A stretch of DNA of 64,000 nucleotides from Cladorhizidae sp. MBARI D1340-BT2 (lineage: Eukaryota; Porifera; Demospongiae; Poecilosclerida; Cladorhizidae): contig JAQNBH010000009.1 of the NCBI GenBank assembly GCA_028752905.1, positions 31,725,442 to 31,789,441 of the forward strand. The letters run 5' to 3'. How positions within the stretch are numbered: position 1 is the stretch's first letter; the number at the start of each line of letters is the position of its first letter. Below, piece by piece: positions 50,001-53,644 of the stretch. The notes below the pieces were generated by a model. The model worked only from the letters and a program-made list of their open reading frames with translations, was not told where the DNA came from and made no database searches. Made by a program: the position numbers and the translations under genes.

Positions 50001-52033
50001 AAGTCAACAACAACACAACATACAAGTCAACAACACAACAGCATACAAGTCAACAACACAACAGCATACAAGTCAACAACACAACAGCATACAAGTCAAC
50101 AACACAACAGCATACAAGTCAACAACACAACAGCATACAAGTCAACAACACAACAATATTCAAGCAAACAACACAACAGCATACAAGTCAACAACACAAC
50201 AACATTCAAGCAAACAACACAACAGCATACAAGTCAACAACACAACAGCATACAAGTCAACAACACAACAGCATACAAGTCAACAACACAACAGCATACA
50301 AGTCAACAACACAACAGCATACAAGTCAACAACACAACAGCATTCAAGTCAACAACACAACAACATACAAGTCAACAACACAACAGCATACAAGTCAACA
50401 ACACAACAACATACAAGTCAACAACACAACAGCATACAAGTCAACAACACAACAGCATACAAGTCAACAACACAACAACACACAAGCAAACAACACAACA
50501 GCATACAAGTCAACAACACAACAACACACAAGCAAACAACACAACAGCATACAAGTCAACAACACAACAGCATACAAGTCAACAACACAACAGCATACAA
50601 GTCAACAACACAACAGCATACAAGTCAACAGCATACAAGTCAACAACACAACAGCATACAAGTCAACAACACAACAGCATACAAGTCAACAACAACAATA
50701 TTCAAGCAAACAACACAACAGCATACAAGTTAACACAACAACATTCAAGCAAACAACACAACAGCATACAAGTCAACAACACAACAGCATACAAGTCAAC
50801 AACACAACAACATTCAAGCAAACAACACAACAACATACAAGTCAACAACAACATACAAGTCAACAACAACATACAAGTCAACAACAACACAACAACATAC
50901 AAGTCACCAGCAACACAGACATCACATGGAGGGGGCTACGATGCAGAGGTGGATAACTCACGTGGGAAGGTGTAGGGGGTGTCAGATAAAATAATAACAC
51001 TATATAGCTGGTGACATTGTTTCTAGTAGATCAAACACGTGACATCATTTCTGGTGGAACACATTATAGATGGTGACATCATTTCTAGTGGCATCAAACA
51101 CACTATAGATGGTGACATCATTTCTAGTGGCATCAAACCTTTATGTTCAATCCCAGCTCTCTATAAACAAGAAATTCAAATTTTCAGAAGTGCTCTCACT
51201 CTCAAGTGTGTTTACAAACAGCACTCATCATGGACGGCAGATTTTCTATAACCACATGTTGCAATGTCTCACTTGCTTTCTCGCCATTAATGATGTCAGG
51301 GGAAGGGTGTGTGGTTAAATTATGGTTGTAGCTCTGCAAACAGGAGGGTCAGGTCGGTATTGGGTGATAGTGGATTCACTTAAGGCACTAGTCCAACACA
51401 GCAGGGTTGCAGGATATGAGTCAACACTTCAAACATCCAACCAGCCATGGTCTTTAACATTAGGAAAACTGACTTCATGCAGGTGCATTTATTGTACTAA
51501 TTAATTTGGAGGGAGGGGGCGTTAGCCACACATCCACCACTCGTCCATCACTCGGGCCTAGAACTGGGACCGGTAGCCTTTTTCTCTCCTTCCCCCCCAA
51601 ATAAATATATATATAACTTCAATATTTTTACCATTCATAGAGCCATCTTTGAGAGAGAAACCAAGTCCATGACAAGCATGGGTCTGACTCATAGTATCTC
51701 CACGCCAGAGTGGGGGAAATGCCTCAGAAATGGTTTACGATGTCCACCTTGAACACACACTCCCACCCTAAGTTCATGGACCTTGAAGGCTCCCTCAAAC
51801 CCATGACACTACAAACTTCTACTTCACTCATATTCATAATGAACTTTCCCTTGTCAACTACTTGTGCTAATTAGTCCAAGTAGCCAAGCTTAGTATTCAA
51901 ATTAAGTAAGTAATTAATGTCTTGTCATCAGACTCACCAATAATAAAGGAAGCGGAGGCAAATATATTAGCCACAAAGAAGACCACTCCCACAGATCCCC
52001 CGAACTCTGGTCCCAGCGCTCTACTGATCATGA
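2962..52033 (-). CDS. SLC12A9: SLC12A9-like cation-chloride cotransporter, partial 22-exon gene model
   Basis: I assembled the model by hand from 22 minus-strand exons: 52033-51938, 49585-49520, 47138-47046, 38386-38322, 37654-37592, 36412-36341, 36276-36183, 34301-34200, 34085-34024, 31731-31608, 27338-27253, 26221-26097, 25573-25542, 25371-25300, 20149-19998, 18658-18590, 16111-16061, 14133-14008, 9899-9705, 5026-4938, 3445-3261 and (tentative) 2981-2962. Every junction is GT-AG and every phase matches the next exon, giving about 679 residues. The order matches SLC12A9: [14 protein letters not shown]3-TM12, then the C-terminal domain ([41 protein letters not shown]). The SLC12 family moves cations with chloride across membranes. 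SLC12A9 itself was long an orphan (CCC-interacting protein) and has been linked to lysosomal ammonium/chloride transport; assigning that function here is inference. TM1-2 and the C-terminus are missing. Introns are 64 bp to 8.7 kb and mostly minisatellite. No stop or frameshift was seen in the exons. Confidence 0.93.
3261..3445 (-). CDS. SLC12A9: SLC12A9-like exon U, C-terminal domain
   Basis: 62 codons of the cytoplasmic C-terminal domain: [10 protein letters not shown], then [20 protein letters not shown], then [19 protein letters not shown] and KIRIFIIPE. It matches the family segment V/IDVWPLNLL...LFLLQMATIL...LRIFLCL. Acceptor TTCCCAG, donor GTAAGC. The first base completes the His codon begun by exon T. 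Confidence 0.92.
3446..4937 (-). other. Intron between exons T and U, with an AT-rich array
   Basis: No coding exon is recognised here. Phase and protein continuity (IMR-H-FDNL) argue that exons T and U are directly joined. Contents are an AT-rich tandem array (3700-4145) and unique AT-rich sequence with a long T/C run on the minus strand near 4585. Confidence 0.75.
3700..4145. repeat. 33-bp AT-rich minisatellite
   Basis: About 12 imperfect copies of a 33-bp unit with core TATATTGTATTCATAACTAT followed by AACAACACTACAT. Confidence 0.93.
4938..5026 (-). CDS. SLC12A9: SLC12A9-like exon T, C-terminal domain
   Basis: Codes [20 protein letters not shown] then LGKNICIMR and two bases of the next codon. 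The family has PQDYVATVADALKMNKNVVLAR here. Acceptor TTGACAG, donor CA|GTGAGT. Confidence 0.9.
5027..5660. other. Intronic sequence, no gene recognised
   Basis: Unique intronic sequence between exon T and the 44-bp array. Two or three degenerate copies of a [20 protein letters not shown] phrase lie near 5080-5220. No exon-like segment in SLC12A9 terms. Confidence 0.5.
5665..8000. repeat. 44-46-bp minisatellite, about 52 copies
   Basis: The unit is GGGGTCACCTGTTCATGGGC followed by TGATAGAGTGCACA(CA)CAGTCAGGCA. CA dinucleotide gain or loss gives 44 or 46 bp, and short variants lack the GTGCACACAGTCAG part (for example 6236, 6358). Intronic, in the intron between exons S and T. Confidence 0.97.
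8040..8275. repeat. Short imperfect repeat, about 4 copies
   Basis: Copies of GGTCAGTGGCAAGCAAATTT plus AAAACATGAGGGGTTAGGTT, the last ones truncated. Confidence 0.8.
8276..9050. other. Intronic unique sequence
   Basis: No gene recognised on either strand. An ORF of 61 codons at 8283-8468 has no family resemblance. Confidence 0.5.
9055..9268. mobile_element. Short fold-back element with CTGATGAAG core (diverged)
   Basis: Two inverted arms: 9060-9106 (reverse strand reads CCTGATGAAGGCTAGAGCAT then CTAGTTGAAGCATCGAGAGA) and 9207-9247 (forward, CCTGATGAAAAGCTAAAGCA). Further inward the two sides also pair through GTGTGACCTT / AAGGTCACAC. Related to 48624-48699 and 63657-63797. Confidence 0.7.
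9490..9690. repeat. 49-bp tandem repeat, 4 copies
   Basis: The unit contains AACTAACTCATGCAGACACT then GATGTCTTCACTACATGCAAGTA. The last copy is diverged and reaches to within about 15 bp of the donor of exon S, so the array grew from the intron start. Confidence 0.93.
9705..9899 (-). CDS. SLC12A9: SLC12A9-like exon S, C-terminal domain
   Basis: 65 codons starting [20 protein letters not shown], the most diagnostic segment of the C-terminal domain (human SLC12A9 has [18 protein letters not shown]). It continues [19 protein letters not shown] and ends LPPLRTC. Acceptor GTATCAG, donor TGT|GTGAGT, phase 0. The [10 protein letters not shown] stretch is basic and replaces the long Pro/Ser-rich linker of vertebrates. 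Confidence 0.94.
10160..12175. repeat. 19-bp minisatellite, about 100 copies
   Basis: The unit is GTGAGGGGACCTGAATCAA. It is interrupted at intervals by AGAGACAGC inserts (for example 10401, 10525, 10645, 10805), which gives a higher-order pattern of several 19-mers plus one insert. It lies in the intron between exons R and S, about 260 bp from exon S. Confidence 0.98.
12176..13890. other. Intronic unique sequence between exons R and S
   Basis: No gene recognised. A phrase beginning GGTAAGTGTGACCAGCACCA occurs near 12805 and again at 12951 (GGTAAGTGTGGCCAGCACCA), with related CTACCTAACC phrases between. A 90-codon ORF at 13324-13596 starts in an A/T run and resembles nothing known to me. Confidence 0.5.
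13895..13997. repeat. TG/CATG microsatellite at exon R donor
   Basis: (TG)n with GCATGTGCATG interruptions; it ends about 10 bp from the GTAAGG donor of exon R. Confidence 0.95.
14008..14133 (-). CDS. SLC12A9: SLC12A9-like exon R, C-terminal domain
   Basis: 42 codons, phase 0 both ends: [20 protein letters not shown] then [20 protein letters not shown] and LA. Matches the family AWLSLVDRAQVKAFVDLTLS and GAQHLL. Acceptor ATTTCCAG, donor GTAAGG. Confidence 0.93.
14205..16042. repeat. 48-bp minisatellite, about 38 copies
   Basis: The unit contains AGCAACAAGTGCAATGGCTA then CTATAAGACAACAAGTCCTTCTTGTCCC. At 48 bp it equals 16 codons, so several frames stay open on both strands for more than 1.3 kb; these are not genes. 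A block with the insert CTACATGTATAAG is present twice (15280 and 15623). The array starts about 20 bp beyond the donor of exon Q. Confidence 0.98.
16061..16111 (-). CDS. SLC12A9: SLC12A9-like exon Q, C-terminal domain
   Basis: 17 codons, [17 protein letters not shown], phase 0 both ends. The family has KKGGLYVLGHV exactly here, after the KK that ends exon P. Acceptor CATTAG, donor CAA|GTAAGC. Confidence 0.92.
16112..17018. other. Intronic unique sequence
   Basis: No gene recognised. Two partial copies of a phrase with CTCCACTTAGCACAGCTGAG lie at 16628 and 16686. Overlapping ORFs on both strands at 16694-17034 have no recognisable motif. Confidence 0.5.
17019..17748. mobile_element. Fold-back (long-TIR) non-autonomous element
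   Basis: Two inverted arms of about 275-290 bp (17019-17307 and 17472-17748) around a spacer of about 165 bp. The outer ends read GGGGGACTATACCTGAAACT on the left and the reverse complement on the right. Arms share CATATTTTCTCAGAAGATAC and AAGCACATAGATCAAGGAAC in opposite orientation. No ORF. The arms differ by scattered substitutions, so it is not recent. Confidence 0.9.
17749..18340. other. Intronic unique sequence
   Basis: No gene recognised. ATG-rich and CTAGCTA-rich text, and a CTTTAT pair near 18174. Lies between the fold-back element and a CA repeat in the intron of exons P and Q. Confidence 0.45.
18345..18562. repeat. CA-rich microsatellite near exon P donor
   Basis: (CA)n with ACACTCACATGCACATCTGC phrases repeated at 18488 and 18524. 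It ends about 25 bp from the donor of exon P. Confidence 0.93.
18590..18658 (-). CDS. SLC12A9: SLC12A9-like exon P, C-terminal domain
   Basis: 23 codons, phase 0: [20 protein letters not shown] then LKK. Matches the family LLLVGNPRG...NQLKK. Acceptor GTGCAG, donor AAG|GTAAGG. Confidence 0.93.
18659..19385. other. Intronic unique sequence
   Basis: No gene recognised. A phrase with GATGGCTTCAGATTTGG (18842) recurs as GATGGTCTCCTCAGATTTGG (18975), so a small degenerate duplication is present. Confidence 0.45.
19390..19830. repeat. TACCTACCTACATGT minisatellite
   Basis: Imperfect 11-23-bp units of ACCTACCTACATGTT, about 25 copies. The open frames through it are artefacts of the repeat. Confidence 0.95.
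19998..20149 (-). CDS. SLC12A9: SLC12A9-like exon O, TM12 and start of C-terminal domain
   Basis: Codes (A)[13 protein letters not shown] (last membrane segment), then [20 protein letters not shown] and [13 protein letters not shown]. Human SLC12A9 has [20 protein letters not shown] and DVRKDHVKFWRPQ, so this is a very strong match and the best single piece of evidence for the A9 subfamily. Acceptor TCTGCAG, donor GAG|GTGAGC. Confidence 0.96.
20215..22275. repeat. 46-48-bp minisatellite, about 44 copies
   Basis: The unit contains GTAGCTAACACCAGAGAAGG then TCTGGTAAGCATTGTACAACTG. Variants carry AATAGCAG or lose the CATCTGT part. Multi-unit blocks repeat (20822 and 21108; 21690 and 21960). It begins about 65 bp upstream of the acceptor of exon O. 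Confidence 0.98.
22360..22780. repeat. 15-bp purine-rich minisatellite
   Basis: The unit is GGAAGTAGAAAGAGA, about 27 imperfect copies with almost pure purine on the plus strand (polypyrimidine on the sense strand of the host gene). Confidence 0.96.
22895..24892. repeat. 44-45-bp minisatellite with internal hairpin, about 45 copies
   Basis: The unit contains GTGACATCATGAACACAGAA then TGATGTGATGGGAGACACATCCTAA. Units with GGG are 45 bp, with GG 44 bp. Each unit holds ACATCAT and its reverse complement ATGATGT separated by 9 bases. Very low divergence between units. Confidence 0.98.
24893..25299. other. Intronic unique sequence
   Basis: No gene recognised between the array and exon N. Short AAGGTTAAGGCTAAGGTTA phrase at 25239. 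Confidence 0.5.
25300..25371 (-). CDS. SLC12A9: SLC12A9-like exon N, TM11
   Basis: Codes (S)[20 protein letters not shown] then VTI and one base of the next codon; a hydrophobic membrane segment equivalent to LLGVASCLLMMFLI of human SLC12A9. Acceptor CCCCGCAG preceded by a (TTG)n tract, donor GTAAGG. Confidence 0.93.
25395..25432. repeat. CAA/CAG trinucleotide tract at exon N acceptor
   Basis: (CAA)n with two CAG. On the sense strand it is (TTG)n just upstream of the acceptor pyrimidine tract. Confidence 0.9.
25542..25573 (-). CDS. SLC12A9: SLC12A9-like exon M, 32-nt microexon
   Basis: Ten complete codons, [10 protein letters not shown], with one base shared at each end. It is required to convert phase 2 (exon L) to phase 1 (exon N) and supplies the conserved NFRPTF motif across the L/M junction. 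Acceptor GCCACAG, donor AT|GTGAGG. Confidence 0.88.
25679..25885. repeat. 44-bp tandem repeat, 5 copies
   Basis: The unit contains CTGAATAAAGTCATGTGACA then TGTTATGACAAACACTCTGAAGCA. Confidence 0.95.
26097..26221 (-). CDS. SLC12A9: SLC12A9-like exon L, TM9-TM10
   Basis: Codes [20 protein letters not shown] then [20 protein letters not shown] and F plus two bases. The family has VLLAGKLNTLAAVVTVFYLV...WASAPNFRPTF. Acceptor CTATAG, donor AG|GTGAAG. Confidence 0.95.
26250..26640. repeat. CA-rich minisatellite upstream of exon L
   Basis: (CA)n with a longer imperfect unit ACACACAGCACTACACAGAC; starts about 30 bp upstream of the acceptor of exon L. Confidence 0.95.
26641..27252. other. Intronic unique sequence
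   Basis: No gene recognised in the intron between exons K and L downstream of the CA array. Exons K and L join in phase without extra sequence. Confidence 0.5.
27253..27338 (-). CDS. SLC12A9: SLC12A9-like exon K
   Basis: Codes (S)[20 protein letters not shown] then VLSWLLVQ: the loop after TM8 and start of TM9 (family LFGVIL...GNPWAAVLYSWGLVQ). Acceptor CTTGCAG, donor CAG|GTACGA. Confidence 0.93.
27360..28110. repeat. 44-51-bp minisatellite at exon K, about 16 copies
   Basis: The unit contains CATGCATACATGTACATGTA then GAGAACATACCTGGCTCACTGCCA. On the host sense strand most units read GAGCCAG|GTATGTTC, a strong 5' splice-site match. It starts about 20 bp upstream of the acceptor of exon K. 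Confidence 0.97.
28111..28980. other. Intronic unique sequence
   Basis: No gene recognised on either strand. Confidence 0.45.
28998..29085. repeat. TTG/TTA microsatellite
   Basis: (TTG)n followed by (TTA)n. Confidence 0.95.
29388..29810. repeat. 30-bp minisatellite, 14 copies
   Basis: The unit is AACAGTGAGTTACTTGCCTT plus GCAGGAAAAT. Being 30 bp (10 codons) it keeps frames open, one giving a repeated decapeptide [10 protein letters not shown]. It lies antisense within a host intron. The plus strand carries GTGAGT and TTGCCTTGCAG in every unit. Confidence 0.97.
29811..31005. other. Intronic unique sequence
   Basis: No gene recognised. Contains AATCTCCATAGATCCTGTAA twice in tandem near 29860 and a G run at 30073-30089. 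Confidence 0.45.
31020..31410. repeat. 60-69-bp tandem repeat, about 6 copies
   Basis: Copies of GGTATTGTGCTCTCCCACTG then TGGCATGCACAGCATGTGGC and AGAAAAGGCAGAATAATGA, moderately diverged. ORFs on both strands are repeat artefacts. Confidence 0.92.
31608..31731 (-). CDS. SLC12A9: SLC12A9-like exon J, TM8
   Basis: 41 codons plus one base: [20 protein letters not shown] then [20 protein letters not shown] and F. Human has PLVLIGIYATALSASMSSLI then GASRILHALARDDLF. Acceptor CTCATAG, donor A|GTGAGT. Confidence 0.96.
31732..32150. other. Intronic unique sequence upstream of exon J
   Basis: No gene recognised; AT-rich in the first 150 bases, then CTAGCTAGCCT phrases leading into the array. Confidence 0.5.
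32158..32347. mobile_element. MITE with CAGGG ends and 5-bp target duplication (copy 1)
   Basis: Left end CAGGGGTGTATTTAGGGGGG, right end GTATACAACCCTG, flanked on both sides by CCTGG (32153-32157 and 32348-32352). The inside is G/C-run rich with repeated CGCCCCCCCTT. It lies inside the CTTGTGTC...CTAGC array, so it inserted after the array began to form. Same family as 36545-36716. Confidence 0.88.
32353..32660. repeat. 19-bp minisatellite, about 16 copies
   Basis: The unit is CTTCTAGCAGCCTTGTGTC. Related units also precede the MITE at 32105-32157. Confidence 0.96.
32750..32970. repeat. Degenerate GGGGTTAATTAA repeat
   Basis: About six diverged copies of AACATCAAGGGGTTAATTAA. Confidence 0.7.
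32983..34018. repeat. 19-bp minisatellite abutting exon I donor, about 55 copies
   Basis: The unit is GGCTCTCAGGCCTCACTCT, with CTCTGG and shorter variants. On the host sense strand each unit reads CAGA|GTGAGGC. The last unit merges into the intron start of exon I (donor GTAAGGCTGAGTGAGGCC). Frames of 175 and 348 codons on the plus strand are repeat artefacts. Confidence 0.97.
34024..34085 (-). CDS. SLC12A9: SLC12A9-like exon I
   Basis: 20 codons: (F)[20 protein letters not shown], the loop after TM7. Human has LSSFTCDRTLLQEDYGFFR. Acceptor TTTGTAG chosen over a nearer CATGCAG because only it keeps the frame; donor CAG|GTAAGG. Confidence 0.94.
34200..34301 (-). CDS. SLC12A9: SLC12A9-like exon H, TM6-TM7
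   Basis: Codes (A)[20 protein letters not shown] then [13 protein letters not shown] and one base. The GANMSGELKDPSRAIPLGTI motif is a hallmark of the SLC12 family. Acceptor CTCTAG, donor T|GTGAGT. Confidence 0.97.
34345..34840. repeat. CA/ACGTGCATG microsatellite upstream of exon H
   Basis: (CA)n with many GTGCATGCACA interruptions, about 40 bp upstream of the acceptor of exon H. The open frames of 100-240 codons on both strands are artefacts. Confidence 0.97.
34885..35105. repeat. 54-bp tandem repeat, 4 copies
   Basis: The unit contains GGAACTACATGTATGAACAA then TTAGTGGCATGTGAGCTAAG; copies nearly identical. Confidence 0.96.
35106..35535. other. Intronic unique sequence
   Basis: No gene recognised. 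Includes a CCACCCACTGACCCACCC stretch and three CACCTACCACTA phrases leading into the next array. Confidence 0.5.
35540..36182. repeat. 32-38-bp minisatellite carrying the exon G donor, about 17 copies
   Basis: The unit is TGTGTGCCTACACATAACTT then GAGCTATGCCTGTAG. It runs right up to exon G. On the sense strand the exon G junction is CATTATGG|GTAGGCACACAC and repeat units read AGTTATGG|GTAGGCACACAC (36107) or AGTTATGT|GTAGGCACAC (most). Confidence 0.97.
36183..36276 (-). CDS. SLC12A9: SLC12A9-like exon G, TM6
   Basis: 31 codons plus one base: [20 protein letters not shown] then [11 protein letters not shown]. Human has YAEDYTTGAVMNFASVFAVL then FNGCTGIM. Acceptor GTTTCAG, donor G|GTAGGC, a weaker donor than average. 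Confidence 0.96.
36341..36412 (-). CDS. SLC12A9: SLC12A9-like exon F, extracellular/luminal loop
   Basis: 24 codons: [20 protein letters not shown] then SNLG, with N-glycosylation sequons NVT and NYT as expected for the large TM5-TM6 loop. The intron to exon G is only 64 bp. Acceptor AAACAG, donor GGG|GTGAGG. Confidence 0.9.
36545..36716. mobile_element. MITE with CAGGG ends and 5-bp target duplication (copy 2)
   Basis: Ends CAGGGTTTCATTTAG and CTAAATGAAACCCTG are perfect inverted repeats of 15 bp, flanked by CCTAG at 36540-36544 and 36717-36721. The inside has long G/C runs and TTGAAAATT-like phrases. No ORF. Same family as 32158-32347. Confidence 0.92.
36717..37500. repeat. About 50-bp AT-rich minisatellite
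   Basis: Imperfect units of TACCTAGCTATATACATATC then TAGCTATATATATATAATTA and TATACATATTT, about 15 copies, highly self-complementary. Located between exons E and F. Confidence 0.94.
37592..37654 (-). CDS. SLC12A9: SLC12A9-like exon E, loop
   Basis: 21 codons, phase 0 both ends: [20 protein letters not shown] then P, in the variable TM5-TM6 loop. Supported mainly by exact phase and splice sites (GTGCAG, GTGAGT). Confidence 0.82.
37790..38240. repeat. Degenerate CACACCCCATTCATTTAA repeat
   Basis: About 18 diverged units built from CATTTAACAGCCACACCCAC and ATCTCATCTAATAGTCCCAC, C-rich on the plus strand. Confidence 0.85.
38322..38386 (-). CDS. SLC12A9: SLC12A9-like exon D, TM5
   Basis: Codes (G)[20 protein letters not shown] then M, a hydrophobic helix matching GAGLYARASFLTFLLVSGSL. 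Acceptor CCTGCAG, donor ATG|GTAAGT. Confidence 0.92.
38387..38800. other. Intronic unique sequence
   Basis: No gene recognised in the first 400 bp of the 8.7-kb intron upstream of exon D. Confidence 0.5.
38810..39960. repeat. 20-21-bp minisatellite (left part)
   Basis: The unit is AGATGTATAGGCAGAGGGCT, about 50 copies, with flanking TTGGTCTATAGCCAGAGGGC variants. The same array resumes at 45905 beyond the TIR element. Confidence 0.97.
40003..40394 (+). repeat. Left long terminal inverted repeat
   Basis: Pairs with 45541-45894. It contains the conserved phrase AGTTACTGGAGCTACAGGTG; the matching right copy reads AGTTACTGGATCTAAAGTGG on its complement. Confidence 0.92.
41363..41833 (+). pseudogene. 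Harbinger transposase, C-terminal part (DDE_4-like)
   Basis: Begins at a TTGCAG acceptor with [13 protein letters not shown], followed by [16 protein letters not shown] (second catalytic Asp), [20 protein letters not shown] (catalytic Glu) and CIVLHNVCE: the order seen in HARBI1-type nucleases. The N-terminal half with the first catalytic Asp is absent, since only about 270 bp separate the element's left end from this exon. So it is a truncated, inactive copy. Confidence 0.88.
42060..42240 (-). pseudogene. Coiled-coil C-terminal exon of the Harbinger Myb-like gene
   Basis: Minus-strand reading [20 protein letters not shown] then [20 protein letters not shown] is a charged coiled coil, with an in-frame TAG just before it (near 42196). 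Such tails follow the Myb-like domain in Harbinger accessory proteins. Confidence 0.65.
42492..42757 (-). pseudogene. Myb/SANT-like DNA-binding protein of Harbinger, exon
   Basis: Reads [20 protein letters not shown] then [11 protein letters not shown]. After a frameshift near 42600 it continues [20 protein letters not shown] and [14 protein letters not shown], ending at a GTAAGC donor. This is the trihelix/Myb pattern (W-x-x-E-E-T, I-A-x-x-M, R-x-x-x-Q-C-x-x-K-x-K-x-L) that partners PIF/Harbinger transposases. Frameshift and short reading frame indicate decay. Confidence 0.85.
45478..45543. other. A-rich (TAAAAA)n tract between RT ORF and right TIR
   Basis: TATCTATCTATG followed by AAAAAAATAAAAAAATAAAA and further TAAAAA units, 25 bp after the ORF stop. 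Confidence 0.85.
45541..45894 (-). repeat. Right long terminal inverted repeat
   Basis: Inverted copy of 40003-40394; it is shorter because the outer C-rich and TTTCTTCTTT parts of the left copy are missing. Confidence 0.92.
45905..46110. repeat. 20-21-bp minisatellite (right part)
   Basis: Same AGATGTATAGGCAGAGGGCT units as 38810-39960, here mixed with AGATGGAAAGGACAGAGGGC variants. It is the remainder of the array split by the TIR element. Confidence 0.92.
46322..47015. repeat. 45-bp minisatellite downstream of exon C, about 16 copies
   Basis: The unit contains GCACTCCCTGATAGCTGCAC then AGCTAAGCCAATATAGAGTGTTAGT. At 45 bp frames stay open on both strands (up to 158 codons). Two units lack the TGTTAGT part. 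Copies are almost identical. It ends 30 bp from the donor of exon C. Confidence 0.98.
47046..47138 (-). CDS. SLC12A9: SLC12A9-like exon C, TM4
   Basis: Codes (V)[20 protein letters not shown] then [10 protein letters not shown] and one base. Human has LPQGYGWNLLYGSLLLGLVG then GVCTLGAG. Acceptor CTTGCAG, donor G|GTGAGG. Confidence 0.95.
47150..48510. repeat. 46-47-bp minisatellite upstream of exon C acceptor, about 29 copies
   Basis: The unit contains GAAATATATAGAGGTTAGGG then GAGCATTAATATCTGTAAGT and GTACATATA. On the sense strand units read TATATATTTC...CACTTACAG, which parallels the true acceptor TATATATTTC...TACTTGCAG of exon C. Confidence 0.98.
48511..49519. other. Intronic sequence with a fold-back half-copy and weak ORF remnants
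   Basis: Holds the CTGATGAAG element (48624-48699), a minus-strand acidic reading frame ending [14 protein letters not shown] (about 48752-48845), a plus-strand 71-codon frame from 49259 with [17 protein letters not shown], and a G run at 49420-49440. No host exon is recognised; exons B and C join in phase. Confidence 0.5.
48624..48699 (+). mobile_element. Single-arm copy of the CTGATGAAG fold-back family
   Basis: Reads CCTGATGAAGGCTAGAGCAA then CTAGTTGAAACATCGAGAGA and TTCAAGTTGATTATTGAGAA. It aligns to the right arm of 63657-63797. Confidence 0.8.
49520..49585 (-). CDS. SLC12A9: SLC12A9-like exon B
   Basis: Codes (G)[20 protein letters not shown] then G and one base: the end of TM3 and following loop (human LLGLVESVLDVFG). 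Acceptor CTCGCAG, donor G|GTAAGC. The GF-V-EAL junction with exon A is exact. Confidence 0.92.
49675..50915. repeat. 23-bp CAACA-rich minisatellite, about 52 copies
   Basis: The unit is AACAACACAACAGCATACAA plus GTC, with CAACATACAAG and ATTCAAGCA variants. A 390-codon Thr/Gln/Asn-rich frame is an artefact of the repeat. Located in the intron upstream of exon B. Confidence 0.98.
51015..51145. repeat. GGTGACATCATTTCTAGTGG repeat, about 4 copies
   Basis: About 40-bp imperfect units with GATGGTGACATCATTTCTAG. Confidence 0.85.
51146..51937. other. Intronic unique sequence
   Basis: No gene recognised between this repeat and exon A. C run at 51592-51598. Confidence 0.5.
51938..52033 (-). CDS. SLC12A9: SLC12A9-like exon A (most 5' exon found), TM2-TM3
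   Basis: Codes (F)[20 protein letters not shown] then [12 protein letters not shown]. The MISR-LGPEFGG signature is near-invariant in SLC12. The exon begins with two bases of a codon, so the previous exon must end in phase 1 (expected to carry GGGAYF-like residues). Acceptor GACAG, donor G|GTGAGT. Confidence 0.97.
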
Positions 52034-52094
52034 CTGTCCGTCCAAACATGACAAGTCCAGGTTGGTCAAGGAAAAATGGCTGCCACGAAGGCCA

Positions 52095-53130
52095 AGCAAA
52101 CATAATCCTCGTGTAATGGGGGAAGGGATGGGGGAACTAGTGGGAACCTCGTGCAATGGGAGAAGGGATGGGGGAGCTAGTGGGAACCTCGTGTAATGGG
52201 GGAAGGGAAGGGGGAGCTAGTGGGAACCTCGTGTAATGGGGGAAGGGAAGGGGGAGCTAGTGAGAACCTCGTGTAATGGGGGAAGGGATGGTGGAGCTAG
52301 TGGGAACCTCGTGTAATGGGGGAAGGGAAGGGGGAGCTAGTGGGAACCTCGTGTAATGGGGGGAGGGAAGGGGGAACTAGTGGGAACCTCGTGTAATGGG
52401 GGAAGGAAGGGGGAGCTAGTGAGAACCTCGTGTAATGGGGGAAGGGAAGGGGGAGCTAGTGGGAACCTCGTGTAATGGGGGAAGGGAAGGGGGAGCTAGT
52501 GGGAACCTCGTGTAATGGGGGAAGGGATGGTGGAGCTAGTGGGAACCTCGTGTAATGGGGGAAGGGATGGTGGAGCTAGTGGGAACCTCGTGTAATGGGG
52601 GAAGGGAAGGGGGAGCTAGTGGGAACCTCGTGTAATGGGGGAAGGGATGGTGGAGCTAATGAGAACCTCGTGTAATGGGGGAAGGAAGGGGGAACTTGTG
52701 GGAACCTCGGGAAATGGGGGAAGGGATGGTGGAACTAGTGGGAACCTCGTGTAATGGGGGAAGGGATGGTGGAGCAGTGGGAACCTCGTGTAATGGGGGA
52801 AGGGATGGGGGAGCTAGTGGGAACCTCGTGCAATGGGAGAAGGGATGGGGGAGCTAGTGAGAACCTCGTGTAATGGGGGAAGGGATGATGGAGCTAGTGG
52901 GAACCTCGTGAATGGGGGAAGGGAAGGGGGAGCTAGTGGGAACCTCGTGTAATGGGGGGAGGGATGGGGGAGCTAGTGAGAACCTCGTGTAATGGGGGAA
53001 GGGAAGGGGGAGCTAGTGGGAACCTCGTAATGGAGGAAGGGATGGTGGAGCTAGTGGGAACCTCGTGTAATGGAGGAAGGGATGGGGGAGCTAGTGAGAA
53101 CCTCGTGTAATGGGGGAAGGGACGGGAGAA
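52095..53130. repeat. 40-bp minisatellite, about 26 copies
   Basis: The unit contains GGGAACCTCGTGTAATGGGG then GAAGGGAAGGGGGAGCTAGT. Purine-rich on the plus strand, so pyrimidine-rich on the sense strand. It starts about 60 bp upstream of the acceptor of exon A and ends in a G run at 53128-53140. Confidence 0.97.
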
Positions 53131-53140
53131 CGGGGGGGGG

Positions 53141-53640
53141 GGGGAGGGGAAGCAACCAAACAAACACATGCAGAAGAGATACCCAATGAATATTTAATTG
53201 TACAGCCCCTCCCCCTACTTAGCATAACATACTCAATGATCTATACCCACAGTAGCAGGATAGAAGATTTTGCAAAAAGCTTGGCATATCAATTCTAACA
53301 ACCACATTCAATGTTAGGCTGAATGTGGGGGGTACAGTCCCACTATCGTTCCCCCCCCCCCTCCACAGTCCTTTCATCACCATCTGCTATATGGCCAGGT
53401 CTATGCCATAAAGATTTGCACGACTTGTACTAACCTCGAGTACCTCTTTCCTGTCTACATATTGCTAACGTACTTCTACCATCTCTAGCCAATGGTCGAG
53501 CGTGCCACGTTAGTGACAAATGCACACACACATAAAAAGGGGGAAAAGAGAGGGGTACTTTCAGGGATAACTCAATTAATAGTAATTAGCCAGTCAAACA
53601 GAAAGATTTGAGTCATAATCCTTCTTTGTATAGCTGGACA
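53141..53640. other. Unique sequence, no gene recognised
   Basis: No SLC12 5' exon was seen here on either strand. C run at 53351-53362. Confidence 0.45.
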
Positions 53641-53644
53641 TGTC

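Noticed and set aside
49561..50733. 390-codon Gln/Asn/Thr-rich ORF
   Set aside because: A 23-bp CAACA repeat; it shifts frame with unit variants and has no start or splice context.
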